Positions 51,619-59,980 of a stretch of 64,000 bases of DNA are shown here, piece by piece (the stretch's first letter is position 1; each line of letters opens with the position of its first letter). A program made the position numbers and the translations under genes. Below the pieces are notes generated by a model. It searched no databases, was not told the DNA's origin, and was given only the letters and a program-made list of their open reading frames with translations. Origin of the DNA: JBNFVY01 sp049943335 (lineage in GTDB: Bacteria > Pseudomonadota > Alphaproteobacteria > Rhodobacterales > Rhodobacteraceae); the NCBI RefSeq assembly GCF_049943335.1, contig NZ_JBNFVY010000004.1:1-64000 (forward strand). The letters are read 5' to 3'.

Positions 51619-52680
51619 TCATTTTTTCGGCTTTCGCTGGGCGGCCCCATCGACCTGTTCAGACGATTGGGCCCAAAGATTGATTTCTTCCTCGTCGGCA
51701 TGCGCGTCAATCAGCGCCAATTCCTCGTCTGTGAAGTCGAGGTTCGTAACCGCGCCCACACAATCCACCACCTGCGATGGTTTGGACGCCCCGATCAGGG
51801 CCGTCGTGATGCCGCCACCACGCAGCACCCAAGCGATGGCCATCTGCGCCAGTGTCTGGCCACGCTGTTTCGCCAGATCGTTCAGCTTGTTCAGGTTGTC
51901 GACCGCCCTTTCACTGATCATGGCTGGATCCAGGCTCTTGTCTTGAGAGGCGCGGCTGCCTTCGGGAATGCCCTTCAGATACTTGTCGGTCAGCATGCCC
52001 TGGGCCAGCGGCGTAAAGGCGATCGAGCCCACGCCCAATTCGGCCAGTGTGTCCTTTAGCCCATCGCGCTCGACCCAACGGTTCAGCATGTTGTAGCTGG
52101 GCTGATGGATCAGACAGGGCGTGCCCAGATCGTTCAGGATGCGCACCGCCTCGCGGGTACGCGCGGCATTATAACTGGAAATTCCGGCATATAGCGCCTT
52201 GCCCGAGCGCACGATCTGATCCAGTGCAGCCATGGTTTCTTCCAGCGGTGTGTCTGGATCGAAGCGGTGGGAATAAAAGATGTCCACATAGTCCACCCCC
52301 AGCCGTTTCAGGCTCTGATCGCAGGACGCGATCAGGTATTTGCGGCTGCCCCATTCGCCGTAGGGCCCGTCCCACATTTCATACCCAGCTTTCGAACTGA
52401 TGATCAGTTCATCGCGCCAGCCCGCAAAGTCGGTACGCAGAATCTCGCCGAACGTCTCTTCTGCGCTTCCCGGCGGCGGGCCGTAGTTGTTCGCCAGATC
52501 GAAATGCGTGATCCCGTGATCAAATGCGGTGCGGCAGATGTCGCGTTTGAGCTGATGCGGCGTGTCATGACCAAAGTTATGCCATAGCCCCAAACTGATG
52601 GCGGGCAGTTTCAGCCCCGAAGTGCCGCAGCGGCGGTACACCATCTTTTCGTAACGGTCACTTGCAGGCATATACGTCAT
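51619..52680 (-). CDS. Aldo/keto reductase (YghZ/L-glyceraldehyde 3-phosphate reductase-like)
   Basis: This is a 353-residue NADPH-dependent reductase of the AKR14 type. The tetrad is visible: Asp61 and Tyr66 in DLANNYG, Lys97 in SSKAGY and His in FYSHRFDPD. The start MVYRRCGTSGLKLPAISLGLWHNFG and the substrate loop YGPPPGSAEETFG match YghZ/GpR, which reduces methylglyoxal or L-GAP. GGAGG lies five bases before the ATG. It is monocistronic as far as can be seen. Confidence 0.93.
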   Translation of the reverse strand: MTYMPASDRYEKMVYRRCGTSGLKLPAISLGLWHNFGHDTPHQLKRDICRTAFDHGITHFDLANNYGPPPGSAEETFGEILRTDFAGWRDELIISSKAGYEMWDGPYGEWGSRKYLIASCDQSLKRLGVDYVDIFYSHRFDPDTPLEETMAALDQIVRSGKALYAGISSYNAARTREAVRILNDLGTPCLIHQPSYNMLNRWVERDGLKDTLAELGVGSIAFTPLAQGMLTDKYLKGIPEGSRASQDKSLDPAMISERAVDNLNKLNDLAKQRGQTLAQMAIAWVLRGGGITTALIGASKPSQVVDCVGAVTNLDFTDEELALIDAHADEEEINLWAQSSEQVDGAAQRKPKK

Positions 52681-53140
52681 CGTATCCTCCTTTGGTCACG
52701 GGCTATACGCTAGCGCATGGCGTGGCCGGCTCAAGTTCGCGGCCACTTTTTCTACCCAACCAACACATTGCAAGAGGCCCGTTCGGCAAGATGCCCATCA
52801 GCGCGGCTGTGACCGGCCCGGCGCCCACGAGCCGCCTTTGGCCGGGCGGGGTATTGCGCCGATCTTCGCCGTTTCCAAGGGTCAGATCAAAAGGCTTATC
52901 CAAATAGTCCAAATAGGCATGCGCGACGTCTGCGCCCGCGCGTGGGTAGCTTCGCCGTTCAAGTCCGTCCCCAGCGGCATCTGCGGTACCATCATGTTCG
53001 GCGCAAACCCAAGAAATCAGGACAAAATTCTGCCACTGAAATTTTCAATATATCCCTTTATTACAATACCCTGTTAGCCATCCTTAATGCATTACATAAA
53101 AATTCCTGAATCTGAGTTCACTTGTCTGTTTCCTTTCACC
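52681..53140. other. Intergenic region, no supported gene
   Basis: About 460 bases upstream of the aldo/keto reductase and downstream of the lyxose isomerase. A minus-strand TTG frame of 69 codons (52703-52912) has no recognised product. The AT-rich end near 53040-53110 marks the 3' side of the isomerase gene; no clear terminator stem is seen. Confidence 0.4.
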
Positions 53141-53830
53141 TCATCCGAGCCATGAGTCATAGTCCGAAACCAGCAAGTGCCGCGGCGGCTGATCTTCGGT
53201 GATGGATGAAAAACGCCCAATCTGGTCTTGGAAAATGTTGTCGGTTCGATCGTCGTTCACATTCGATACTTCACCGATCAGTACCCGGCCGCCCTCGCCC
53301 CAAAAGGCATGCCACGTGTCGGGTTCCAGCGTGACGCTTTCGCCAGGGGCAAGTCGGAGCAATCCGCCGGCGGGCAAGTCGCGCCAAGTACCATCCGTAC
53401 GCACCCGTACGGCAGCGGTTTCGTCGATCTCACCTTTGCTATCGGCCTTGAACAATTCCAGAACCAGGACCCCGCCACCCTTGTTGATGATGTCTTCTGT
53501 CTTGAAATTGTGCCGATGCATGGGACTGATTTGGTTTTCACCGGAAATCATGATCTTTTCAGCATAGAGCATTCCCATACCCCGCCGTACGTTCGTGGCA
53601 GAGCCGTTGCGCACTGTGAACAGAAACAAACCCAAATCGCGGAATTTACCCTGCCCATAGTCTGTAATGTCCCACCCCAACATGTGATCGCGGATCATTG
53701 CGCTGTCACCTGCCACGCGCGCCTTCATCGTGTCCGGCGACCAATAGGCAAATGGCGGCAGAATATACCCGTGGCTGCGGATGAACACATCGCTTTCTGC
53801 AATGATTTCATTGACTTCGGATCGCTTCAT
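53141..53830 (-). CDS. D-lyxose/D-mannose isomerase (cupin type)
   Basis: This is a 229-residue cupin sugar isomerase. Metal ligands are visible as His105, His107 and Glu112 in SPMHRHNFKTED and His174 in PDTWHAFWGE. The pattern GWDITDYGQGKF and RNGS at the N-terminus is typical of the E. coli/sigma-B-controlled D-lyxose ketol-isomerase family. It interconverts D-lyxose and D-xylulose, and D-mannose and D-fructose. No sugar transporter or kinase gene is adjacent, so its pathway context is not shown. Confidence 0.9.
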   Translation of the reverse strand: MKRSEVNEIIAESDVFIRSHGYILPPFAYWSPDTMKARVAGDSAMIRDHMLGWDITDYGQGKFRDLGLFLFTVRNGSATNVRRGMGMLYAEKIMISGENQISPMHRHNFKTEDIINKGGGVLVLELFKADSKGEIDETAAVRVRTDGTWRDLPAGGLLRLAPGESVTLEPDTWHAFWGEGGRVLIGEVSNVNDDRTDNIFQDQIGRFSSITEDQPPRHLLVSDYDSWLG

Positions 53831-54324
53831 AATGTGCCTCGATGGGGCGAAAATTGGTGCCGGAAAGGGACGGTCGATGCGCGCCGTCGTTCGGGACGCA
53901 TCCCAAGGCTTCGGCGCCGGTCCACCCCAGCGGGGGCACTATACGCCATGGCACCCGCCCGTAAAGCCGCGCACCATACGCCCCCGTCTTGTCCGATTGA
54001 GCAGAACGCTCCAAGTATTTGCAAATCGTAAGATCCAGCCCGGCGGCGGGCGATACCGTTCCCTGCAAATGATCCGTCGACGCCTGCCGATACTGTGGAT
54101 CGATATGACATCAGGTACCCACGTCTCGCGCGCGCATCGCGGTGGCCACAAGGCTGCGGCGGCTACTGCGGGTGCGTTGCATTCGCCAATAAGGGGCTAT
54201 CGGGCGCAGCGGCATGGGCAAATGATCCCAGTTTTTCCAACAACCGGCCGCTTTCCCGCCATGCTGCGGTGGCCTTGTACAACAGATCATTGTCAGAGAC
54301 ATGTGGGGGGAAACCGGAGAACTT
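53831..54324. other. Divergent intergenic region, no supported gene
   Basis: Nearly 500 bases between the leftward isomerase gene and the rightward TPM gene. Both promoters should lie here. Overlapping frames on both strands have no Shine-Dalgarno or recognisable product. Confidence 0.4.
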
Positions 54325-55173
54325 ATGCCAAAACTCACTCTCAGCGCGCTCGTCACAGTCTGCCTCTTGGCTTTAGGACCGGGCGCAAACGCCCAGGATC
54401 TGCCGAAATACGCGTCGAGCTACCTGAATGATTGGGCTGACCTGCTGAGCGCCGAGCAAGAGCAGGAACTGACCGATGAAATCGCGCAGCTTCGCGGCGC
54501 CACGGGTATCGAACTTGTTGTCGTGACGCTGGACACCAAGGCCTCTTTCGGTTGGAGCGATCTGGAACCCTTTGCGACTGCGATCTTCAACGACTGGGGC
54601 GTTGGGGATGCTCAGCGCAATGACGGGATCATGGTACTTGTCTTGCCCGAAGACCGCGAAATGCGCATCGAGCTGGGACGCGGCTACGGCCCGGGTTTTA
54701 ACCGCGTGGCGCAAAGTCTGGTCGATACCGATTTTCTCCCGCAGTTTCGGCTGGATCGCTACGATACCGGACTACTTGATGGCACCCGGGCTGTTATTGG
54801 CGAAATTGCATGGCCCTTTTTCAAGGGCACCACCCCCGCCACGCCATCGTTTTGGGACCGCTATGGGCATTTTGCCATCTTTGGCGCCTTTGTTGCGGCG
54901 ATATTTGGACTCAGCCAAAAGCAACGCCTGGCCGATTTCGTGACCCGATTCCGCCGTTGCCCCACGTGCGGGCAACGCAAACTGCATGTCACGCGTGAAA
55001 CCACGATTCCCGCCACCGACGATAATGACGGCCACGCAGTCAAACGCACCCATTGCACGAATTGCGACTGGGGCAGCGCAGAGCGCTATCGCGTCCGTCA
55101 CACATCCAGCCGATCTGGCGGATCCTTCGGCGGCGGGTCGAGTTCGGGCGGCGGGGCCTCAGGTCGCTGGTGA
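54325..55173 (+). CDS. TPM-domain protein with zinc ribbon and Gly/Ser-rich tail
   Basis: This is a 282-residue protein. A signal peptide ends at NAQ (about 24). The TPM (TLP18.3/Psb32/MOLO-1) domain covers about 28-155 (LSAEQEQELTDEIAQLRGATGIELVVVTLD). A membrane helix lies at about 183-200, then a zinc ribbon with CPTCGQ and CTNCDW, and the end SGGSFGGGSSSGGGASGRW is the usual TPM Gly/Ser tail. Family members take part in membrane-protein complex repair or phosphatase-like roles. GGAG five bases before the ATG fixes the start. Confidence 0.9.
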   Translation: MPKLTLSALVTVCLLALGPGANAQDLPKYASSYLNDWADLLSAEQEQELTDEIAQLRGATGIELVVVTLDTKASFGWSDLEPFATAIFNDWGVGDAQRNDGIMVLVLPEDREMRIELGRGYGPGFNRVAQSLVDTDFLPQFRLDRYDTGLLDGTRAVIGEIAWPFFKGTTPATPSFWDRYGHFAIFGAFVAAIFGLSQKQRLADFVTRFRRCPTCGQRKLHVTRETTIPATDDNDGHAVKRTHCTNCDWGSAERYRVRHTSSRSGGSFGGGSSSGGGASGRW

Positions 55174-56991
55174 GGCGGCTTTTTCTTCCAGCTCAAGCCA
55201 CTCCATCTCGGCGGCTGACAGGGCCTCTTGTCGTTCAACCAGCGCGTCGCTGGCCTTTTTGAACTTTGCAGGCTCTTTGGTGAACAAATCGGGGTCCGAC
55301 AGAAACCCGGTCAGCTTCGCGATCTCGGCCTCCAGTCTTTCGATCTCTTCGGGCAGAGCGTCCAGGCGGTGCTTTTCGGTAAAGCTGAGGGCGGGCTTGG
55401 CGCCCTGCCCCTTGGGTTTGGCCCGCGCCGGTTTCGCATCGGACCTGGGCTTGGCCACGCCCGAAGGCGTGGGCGTCGCGCGCGCGCCGCGTTGGGCGAT
55501 ATAATCTGAATACCCCCCCGCATAGAGCACAGCATCGCCATCGCCTTCCATCGCGATGGTCATGGTGGCCACCCGGTCAATGAAGTCACGATCGTGACTG
55601 ACCAGCAGGACCGTGCCGTCGAAATCGGTCAACAATTCCTGCAGCAAATCCATCGTTTCAAGGTCCAGGTCATTTGTCGGTTCGTCCAGCACCAACAGAT
55701 TGCTTTCCCGCGCCATCAGTCGCGCCAACAGAAGACGCGCCTTTTCGCCCCCCGACAAGGCCCGAACCGGGCTGCGCGCCTGCGTCTCGTCGAACAGAAA
55801 GTCTTTGAGATAGCCCATGACATGACGCGGCGTGCCGCGCACCATCACCTGATCAGCTTTTCCGCTGACGCGCATGTCTTCGTCGCCGGTCAGGCTTTCC
55901 CACAGCGACAGATCCGGGTTTAGCGCGGCGCGGTTCTGATCGAACACGGCCATGTCGATCTTGGTGCCCATCCGGATCGTGCCATCATCCGGCGCCTCGC
56001 GCCCGATCAGCATGTTGATCAGCGTCGTCTTGCCGACCCCGTTTGGTCCGACCAGCGCCACGCGGTCGCCGCGCGCGATCTTGACCGAAAAGTTGCGCAC
56101 AATCTGCTTGTCACCAAAGGCCTTGGAAATGCCTTTTGCCTCAACCACCAGCTTGCCCGACTTCTGGCCGCTTTCCAGGGCCATATCGGCCGCCCCCTGC
56201 CGACGGATCATTGCCGCGCGTTCTGACCGCAGATCGTGCAGGGCGCGCACCCGGCCCATGTTGCGCTTGCGACGCGCGCTGATGCCTTCGACCGCCCACC
56301 GCGCTTCGGCCTTGATCTTGCGATCCAGCTTGTGGCGCGCGATGTCTTCGTCTTCCCACAGTTTGTCGCGCCAGTCCTCGAATCCGTCGAATCCCTGCTC
56401 GCGGCGCCGCACCTGGCCGCGGTCGATCCACAGCGTGGCATTGGTCAGGTTGCGCAGGAACGCCCGGTCGTGGCTGATCACCACATAGCCGGCGCGGGTG
56501 TCGCGCAACTGTGCCTCAAGCCAGCCGATCGCTTCGATATCCATGTGGTTCGTCGGTTCGTCCAGCAGCATCAATTCGGGCGCTTCAGCCAGCAGTTTGG
56601 CCAGCGCTGCGCGCCGCCGCTCCCCGCCCGATGCCGTGGCACAGGGCGTGGCCGGATCGAATTTGAGCCCGTCGGCCACCATTTCGACGCGGTAAGCTTC
56701 GGCCGGGTCAAGTTCGCTTGCCGCAAAGTCGCCCAAGGTGGCGAACCCGCTCAGATCGGGGTGCTGCTGCATGTAGCCGACCTGCACGCCCGGCGCCGTG
56801 ACCCGCACCCCGCGATCGGGTTCGATCAACCCCGCCATGACCTTCATCAACGTGGATTTGCCCGACCCGTTGCGCCCGACCAGCGCGACGCGATCGCCCG
56901 GTTGCACGGTCAGGTCCAGCCCGTCAAAAACGGGATCGCCACCAAAGGTCAGGGAAATGTCGGAAAGCTGTAAAAGGGGTGCACGTGCCAT
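55159..56991 (-). CDS. ABC-F family ATPase (Uup-like)
   Basis: This is a 610-residue soluble protein with two ABC ATPase domains. Walker A sites are GRNGSGKST (39-47) and GPNGVGKTT, signatures are ASGGERRRAALAK and LSGGEKARLLLARL, and Walker B sites are LMLLDEPTNHMD and LLVLDEPTNDLD. A charged C-terminal coiled coil (LPEEIERLEAEIAKLTGFL) is typical of Uup. ABC-F proteins act on the ribosome or on DNA rather than as transporters. The frame is open another 215 codons upstream, but that part overlaps olsB in antisense and is rejected. Its 3' end overlaps the TPM gene tail by 15 bases, convergently. Confidence 0.95.
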   Translation of the reverse strand: MARAPLLQLSDISLTFGGDPVFDGLDLTVQPGDRVALVGRNGSGKSTLMKVMAGLIEPDRGVRVTAPGVQVGYMQQHPDLSGFATLGDFAASELDPAEAYRVEMVADGLKFDPATPCATASGGERRRAALAKLLAEAPELMLLDEPTNHMDIEAIGWLEAQLRDTRAGYVVISHDRAFLRNLTNATLWIDRGQVRRREQGFDGFEDWRDKLWEDEDIARHKLDRKIKAEARWAVEGISARRKRNMGRVRALHDLRSERAAMIRRQGAADMALESGQKSGKLVVEAKGISKAFGDKQIVRNFSVKIARGDRVALVGPNGVGKTTLINMLIGREAPDDGTIRMGTKIDMAVFDQNRAALNPDLSLWESLTGDEDMRVSGKADQVMVRGTPRHVMGYLKDFLFDETQARSPVRALSGGEKARLLLARLMARESNLLVLDEPTNDLDLETMDLLQELLTDFDGTVLLVSHDRDFIDRVATMTIAMEGDGDAVLYAGGYSDYIAQRGARATPTPSGVAKPRSDAKPARAKPKGQGAKPALSFTEKHRLDALPEEIERLEAEIAKLTGFLSDPDLFTKEPAKFKKASDALVERQEALSAAEMEWLELEEKAASPAT

Positions 56992-57038
56992 GGCCCACGG
57001 GCTATGCCAGCAAGCCAGCGCCGTCAACGGGCCAGAAG

Positions 57039-57842
57039 CTAAGTCATGACCGCACGCAACAGCTTCTGGCGCGCGGGCGGGATCGTCCGGATTTCCAGCC
57101 CCGTAAACACATGCAACGTGTTCAATTCGCGATCCACGACCGCATGATCCGACACCCACCCCCCCAACATCAGGTAGCTGCGCAGCAGTGGCGGCATTTT
57201 GCGCATCGCCTTCTTGGCGTCGGGCTTGCGGCGCAGGCGGGCGGCGAACGGAAACACCTGCGGCGCCTTGACCCGCGGCAAAAACCGTTTGGGGGCCAGA
57301 TGCCGGGCCTTGAGCATGGCAAAGGCATCGGCGTACTGGCCTGTGTCGGTGCCGTGAAACGACGAGCAACCAAACAGAAGGTCGATCTTTCGCGCCTCGA
57401 CATAGGTGGCCACTGCGCCCCATGCGATGCGCAGGATATCGGGGTCGTGCCATTCGGGGTGGATGCAGAAGCGACCCATTTCGACCATTGCTCCGGGATA
57501 GTCGTACAAGGCTTCCAGGCCATAATATTGCGCTGAATAGCTGCCCGCGATCTCTGCCCCGCCCCGCAACGGCAACAGGCGAAGGGTGCATACCAATTGG
57601 CCAGACCTGGCGTCTTCGACCAGCACATGATCGCACAGGGCGTCGAAAGCGTCGCTATCGTGGCCATCGTCGTGCCCGTTATCTTGCGTGTCATCTTGCG
57701 CGTGGGGATCTTGTGCGTGGGGGCGTGGCGTGGCCTTGCTCCCGCTGACAAAAGCCAGATAGCGCAGGCGCTGCGCTGCGCTCAGATCTTCGGGCCCGTT
57801 TGCCAGCCTGACCGCATAGCGGCCTTTGCGCCGTGAAAACAT
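57039..57842 (-). CDS. olsB: L-ornithine N(alpha)-acyltransferase OlsB-like, with His/Asp-rich insertion
   Basis: This is a 267-residue GNAT-fold acyltransferase. The pattern DHVLVEDARSGQLVCTLRLLP, YSAQYYGLEALYDYPGAMVEMGRFCIHPEWHDPDILRIAWGA and FGCSSFHGTD is typical of OlsB, the first enzyme of ornithine-lipid synthesis. No olsA gene is next to it. An odd feature is a roughly 22-residue insertion after residue 40, PHAQDPHAQDDTQDNGHDDGHD, rich in His and Asp and built from imperfect repeats. It lies before the conserved core and may bind metal or be a repeat expansion. Confidence 0.85.
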   Translation of the reverse strand: MFSRRKGRYAVRLANGPEDLSAAQRLRYLAFVSGSKATPRPHAQDPHAQDDTQDNGHDDGHDSDAFDALCDHVLVEDARSGQLVCTLRLLPLRGGAEIAGSYSAQYYGLEALYDYPGAMVEMGRFCIHPEWHDPDILRIAWGAVATYVEARKIDLLFGCSSFHGTDTGQYADAFAMLKARHLAPKRFLPRVKAPQVFPFAARLRRKPDAKKAMRKMPPLLRSYLMLGGWVSDHAVVDRELNTLHVFTGLEIRTIPPARQKLLRAVMT

Positions 57843-57957
57843 GATCGTGTTTCAACCTTGGCTTGTCCGCCCAAAGGGCGCATCTAAATAATGATCCATT
57901 CGCCCCTAGCACACAAGGTGTGACGGGCGTTTGACAGGTTGGAAAAGGACGCGCACC

Positions 57958-58368
57958 ATGCCGAAAACTATGCCGAAAATCGAAAAATCCGACGCCGAAT
58001 GGCTGGACCAGCTGGGCGAAGCGGCGTTTCAGGTGACCCGCAAGGCGGCGACCGAGCGGGCCTTTTCCCACTCAGGCTTTCCGACGCAGCCCGGCCACTA
58101 CGAATGTGTTTGTTGCGGGGCCGAATTATTCACCCAAGGCGAAAAGTTCGAAAGCGGCTGCGGCTGGCCGTCTTTTTACCAGACGGCTGACGGCGCCCCG
58201 GTGGGCGAGGATCGCGACACCAGCCACGCCATGGTGCGCACCGAAGTACATTGCGAGGATTGCGGCGCCCACCTGGGGCACGTGTTCCCGGACGGACCGC
58301 CCCCAACTGGTTTGCGTTATTGCATCAACGGGGTCGCCCTGCGCTTCGTGCCCGATACCCCGGCCTAA
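57958..58368 (+). CDS. msrB: Peptide-methionine (R)-S-oxide reductase MsrB
   Basis: This is a 136-residue repair enzyme that reduces methionine-R-sulfoxide. The zinc Cys pairs are C50/C53 (ECVCCG) and C99/C102 (CEDCG), the catalytic Cys is C122 in RYCINGVAL, and C68 (SGCGW) may be the resolving Cys. GCGWPSFY and HLGHVFPDGP are hallmark motifs. Two closely spaced ATGs (57958 and 57970) are possible; the first has AAAAGGA at a good distance. It is transcribed divergently from olsB. Confidence 0.95.
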   Translation: MPKTMPKIEKSDAEWLDQLGEAAFQVTRKAATERAFSHSGFPTQPGHYECVCCGAELFTQGEKFESGCGWPSFYQTADGAPVGEDRDTSHAMVRTEVHCEDCGAHLGHVFPDGPPPTGLRYCINGVALRFVPDTPA

Positions 58369-58403
58369 CGCATCCCGGCCTGACACATCCCGGCCTTACA
58401 CCG
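58359..58403 (+). repeat. Three imperfect 15-bp tandem repeats at the msrB stop
   Basis: CCCGGCCTAACGCAT, CCCGGCCTGACACAT and CCCGGCCTTACACCG stand head-to-tail. The first copy contains the TAA stop of msrB; the second contains TGA in the same frame. Confidence 0.85.
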
Positions 58404-58406
58404 TGA

Positions 58407-58880
58407 TCAGAACGGACTGTTGCCCGGGTCCGAGAAGAGCGCGTCGGTGTTGACCTGGCCCAGCGATCCCATGAGCTGCCTCAGGAAGCTGACATTGCGG
58501 ATGCCGTCATCGGTCACCCGGCGCGACAGCACCACCACCTGGCCATCTTCCAGGCCGAACCGTTCCACGTTGCTCACCACATCGTTGTCGAAGGATATGG
58601 CGACGACCTGGCGGTCAATCTCTTCGGGGGCGTTGTAGGCGTAGTGGCGGAATTGCGACTGAACATAGAACCAGCCGGCATCCTGCAAGACGCCCACCGC
58701 CGATGGCCGACCGATCACATCGGCCACGTCCTGACGCGTCGACACGCCCACATCGATCTGGGTCAATTGGTCTGAGTCCGGAGCGTAACCGTGATTCCGG
58801 TAGGTCGCGGCGCAGGCCGATAGGGTCAGCGAAAGGGCTGCGGCAGCAAAGATTTTGCGCCGGTGCGAACCAGTACCCAT
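58407..58880 (-). CDS. bamE: Outer membrane assembly lipoprotein BamE
   Basis: This is a 157-residue lipoprotein with a signal and lipobox LSAC (Cys23), then the SmpA/OmlA domain. Conserved features are NHGYAPDSDQLTQIDVGVSTRQDVADVIGRPS and GWFYVQSQFRHYAYN. BamE stabilises the Bam complex that inserts beta-barrel proteins. The C-terminal extension beyond the core (FLRQLMGSLGQVNTDALFSDPG) is normal in alphaproteobacteria. It is divergent from yceD. Confidence 0.93.
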   Translation of the reverse strand: MGTGSHRRKIFAAAALSLTLSACAATYRNHGYAPDSDQLTQIDVGVSTRQDVADVIGRPSAVGVLQDAGWFYVQSQFRHYAYNAPEEIDRQVVAISFDNDVVSNVERFGLEDGQVVVLSRRVTDDGIRNVSFLRQLMGSLGQVNTDALFSDPGNSPF

Positions 58881-58960
58881 GAACCCCCCTCTTGCCTTAT
58901 GCGTTACAGCTTCGTATCGCCTTACAGGGTGACGCCGCCCTGATCAAGCCGGAGCCAGAC

Positions 58961-59527
58961 ATGCCCACACATTCGCCAGACGCCCTGCCGTGGTCTCACC
59001 CCGTTCCCGTTTCGGACCTGAACGCCAGAAAAACCACGCGGATCACGCTTGAACCCAATGCTCCGGCGCGCACTGCGCTGGCGCACGATCTGGGACTGGA
59101 TGGATTGAAAAAACTGCGGTTTGCGGTCGAACTGACACCGCGGGGCAAACACGATTGGGCTTTGGCCGCGCAACTGGGGGCCACGGTCACCCAGCCATGC
59201 GTAATCTCGGCGGCGCCGGTAACCACCCGAATCGACGAACCGGTGCGCCGGTTCTACATGGCCGGTTATGCCGAACCCGAAGTTGAAAGCGGCGAAGAAG
59301 TGGAAATGCCCGACGACGACACGATTGAACCGTTGCCTGGCGTGATCGATTTGGGCGCGGTGATGGCCGAAGCCCTTGCGCTGGCCCTGCCGCTCTATCC
59401 GCGCGCCGATGGGGCCGCGCTGGCCCAATCCAGTTTTGCCGAACCCGGCGTGGATCCGCTGTCGGACGAAGACAGCAAACCTTTTGCCGCGCTCAAGGCG
59501 CTTCGCGACAAGATGGAAGACGACTAA
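58961..59527 (+). CDS. yceD: DUF177/YceD family protein
   Basis: This is a 188-residue acidic protein that begins a conserved cluster yceD-rpmF-plsX-fabH. YceD has been tied to 23S rRNA handling and ribosome large-subunit maturation. It has one Cys (TQPCVISAAP) where other members have a zinc-type CxxC pair, so a metal site is unlikely here. Features are VPVSDLNARKTTRITLEPN and the acidic end. The start is the ATG with GGAG six bases upstream; an earlier ATG at 58892 overlaps the divergent promoter. Confidence 0.9.
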   Translation: MPTHSPDALPWSHPVPVSDLNARKTTRITLEPNAPARTALAHDLGLDGLKKLRFAVELTPRGKHDWALAAQLGATVTQPCVISAAPVTTRIDEPVRRFYMAGYAEPEVESGEEVEMPDDDTIEPLPGVIDLGAVMAEALALALPLYPRADGAALAQSSFAEPGVDPLSDEDSKPFAALKALRDKMEDD

Positions 59528-59743
59528 GCATGACGGGCCGCAAAAAACACTTGTCAGACGAAGAAATCCGAGTATGGTCCCGGCCTCGCTCAAATGAAGG
59601 GTTGAACCGGTTTGGCACCTCGCCTATGACCGCGCCCAAGCGAACGGTATCCTGGGGTTTTTCCAATCCCAATCGAATGATCCGCCACGGCGCGGTCAAG
59701 ACACAAACCGGGGCATCTGCCCCCAAAACACCGAGGTTGAGAC

Positions 59744-59953
59744 ATGGCTGTCCCTCAGAATCGCATTACCCGCTCAAAGCGGAACATGCGCCGCGCACAT
59801 GATGCTCTGGTTGCTGGCAACCCTGCCGAATGCTCGAACTGTGGCGAACTCAAGCGCCCGCATCACGTCTGCGCCGCCTGCGGTCACTACGATGACAAAG
59901 AAGTCGTCGCGATGGCTGACGACGTTGATCTGGACGAAGAAGACGCCGCGTAA
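59744..59953 (+). CDS. rpmF: 50S ribosomal protein L32
   Basis: This is a 69-residue ribosomal protein with the invariant start AVPQNRITRSKRNMRRAHD. It is the zinc (C+) form: C30-x-x-C33 and C43-x-x-C46 are both intact. The C-terminus has the acidic DDVDLDEEDAA extension common in Rhodobacteraceae. GAGG lies seven bases upstream. It sits before plsX as in most proteobacteria. Confidence 0.97.
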   Translation: MAVPQNRITRSKRNMRRAHDALVAGNPAECSNCGELKRPHHVCAACGHYDDKEVVAMADDVDLDEEDAA

Positions 59954-59980
59954 GCAGGCTATGCTGGGCGTGTTGTCCCC

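Noticed and set aside
57000..57636. 215-codon upstream extension of the ABC-F gene
   Set aside because: It runs antisense through olsB, has no conserved sequence, and the ABC-F family starts at the ATG at 56991.
59530..59802. 90-codon plus-strand frame between yceD and rpmF
   Set aside because: It overlaps rpmF in another frame; the first residues vaguely resemble the start of Smr proteins but nothing follows.
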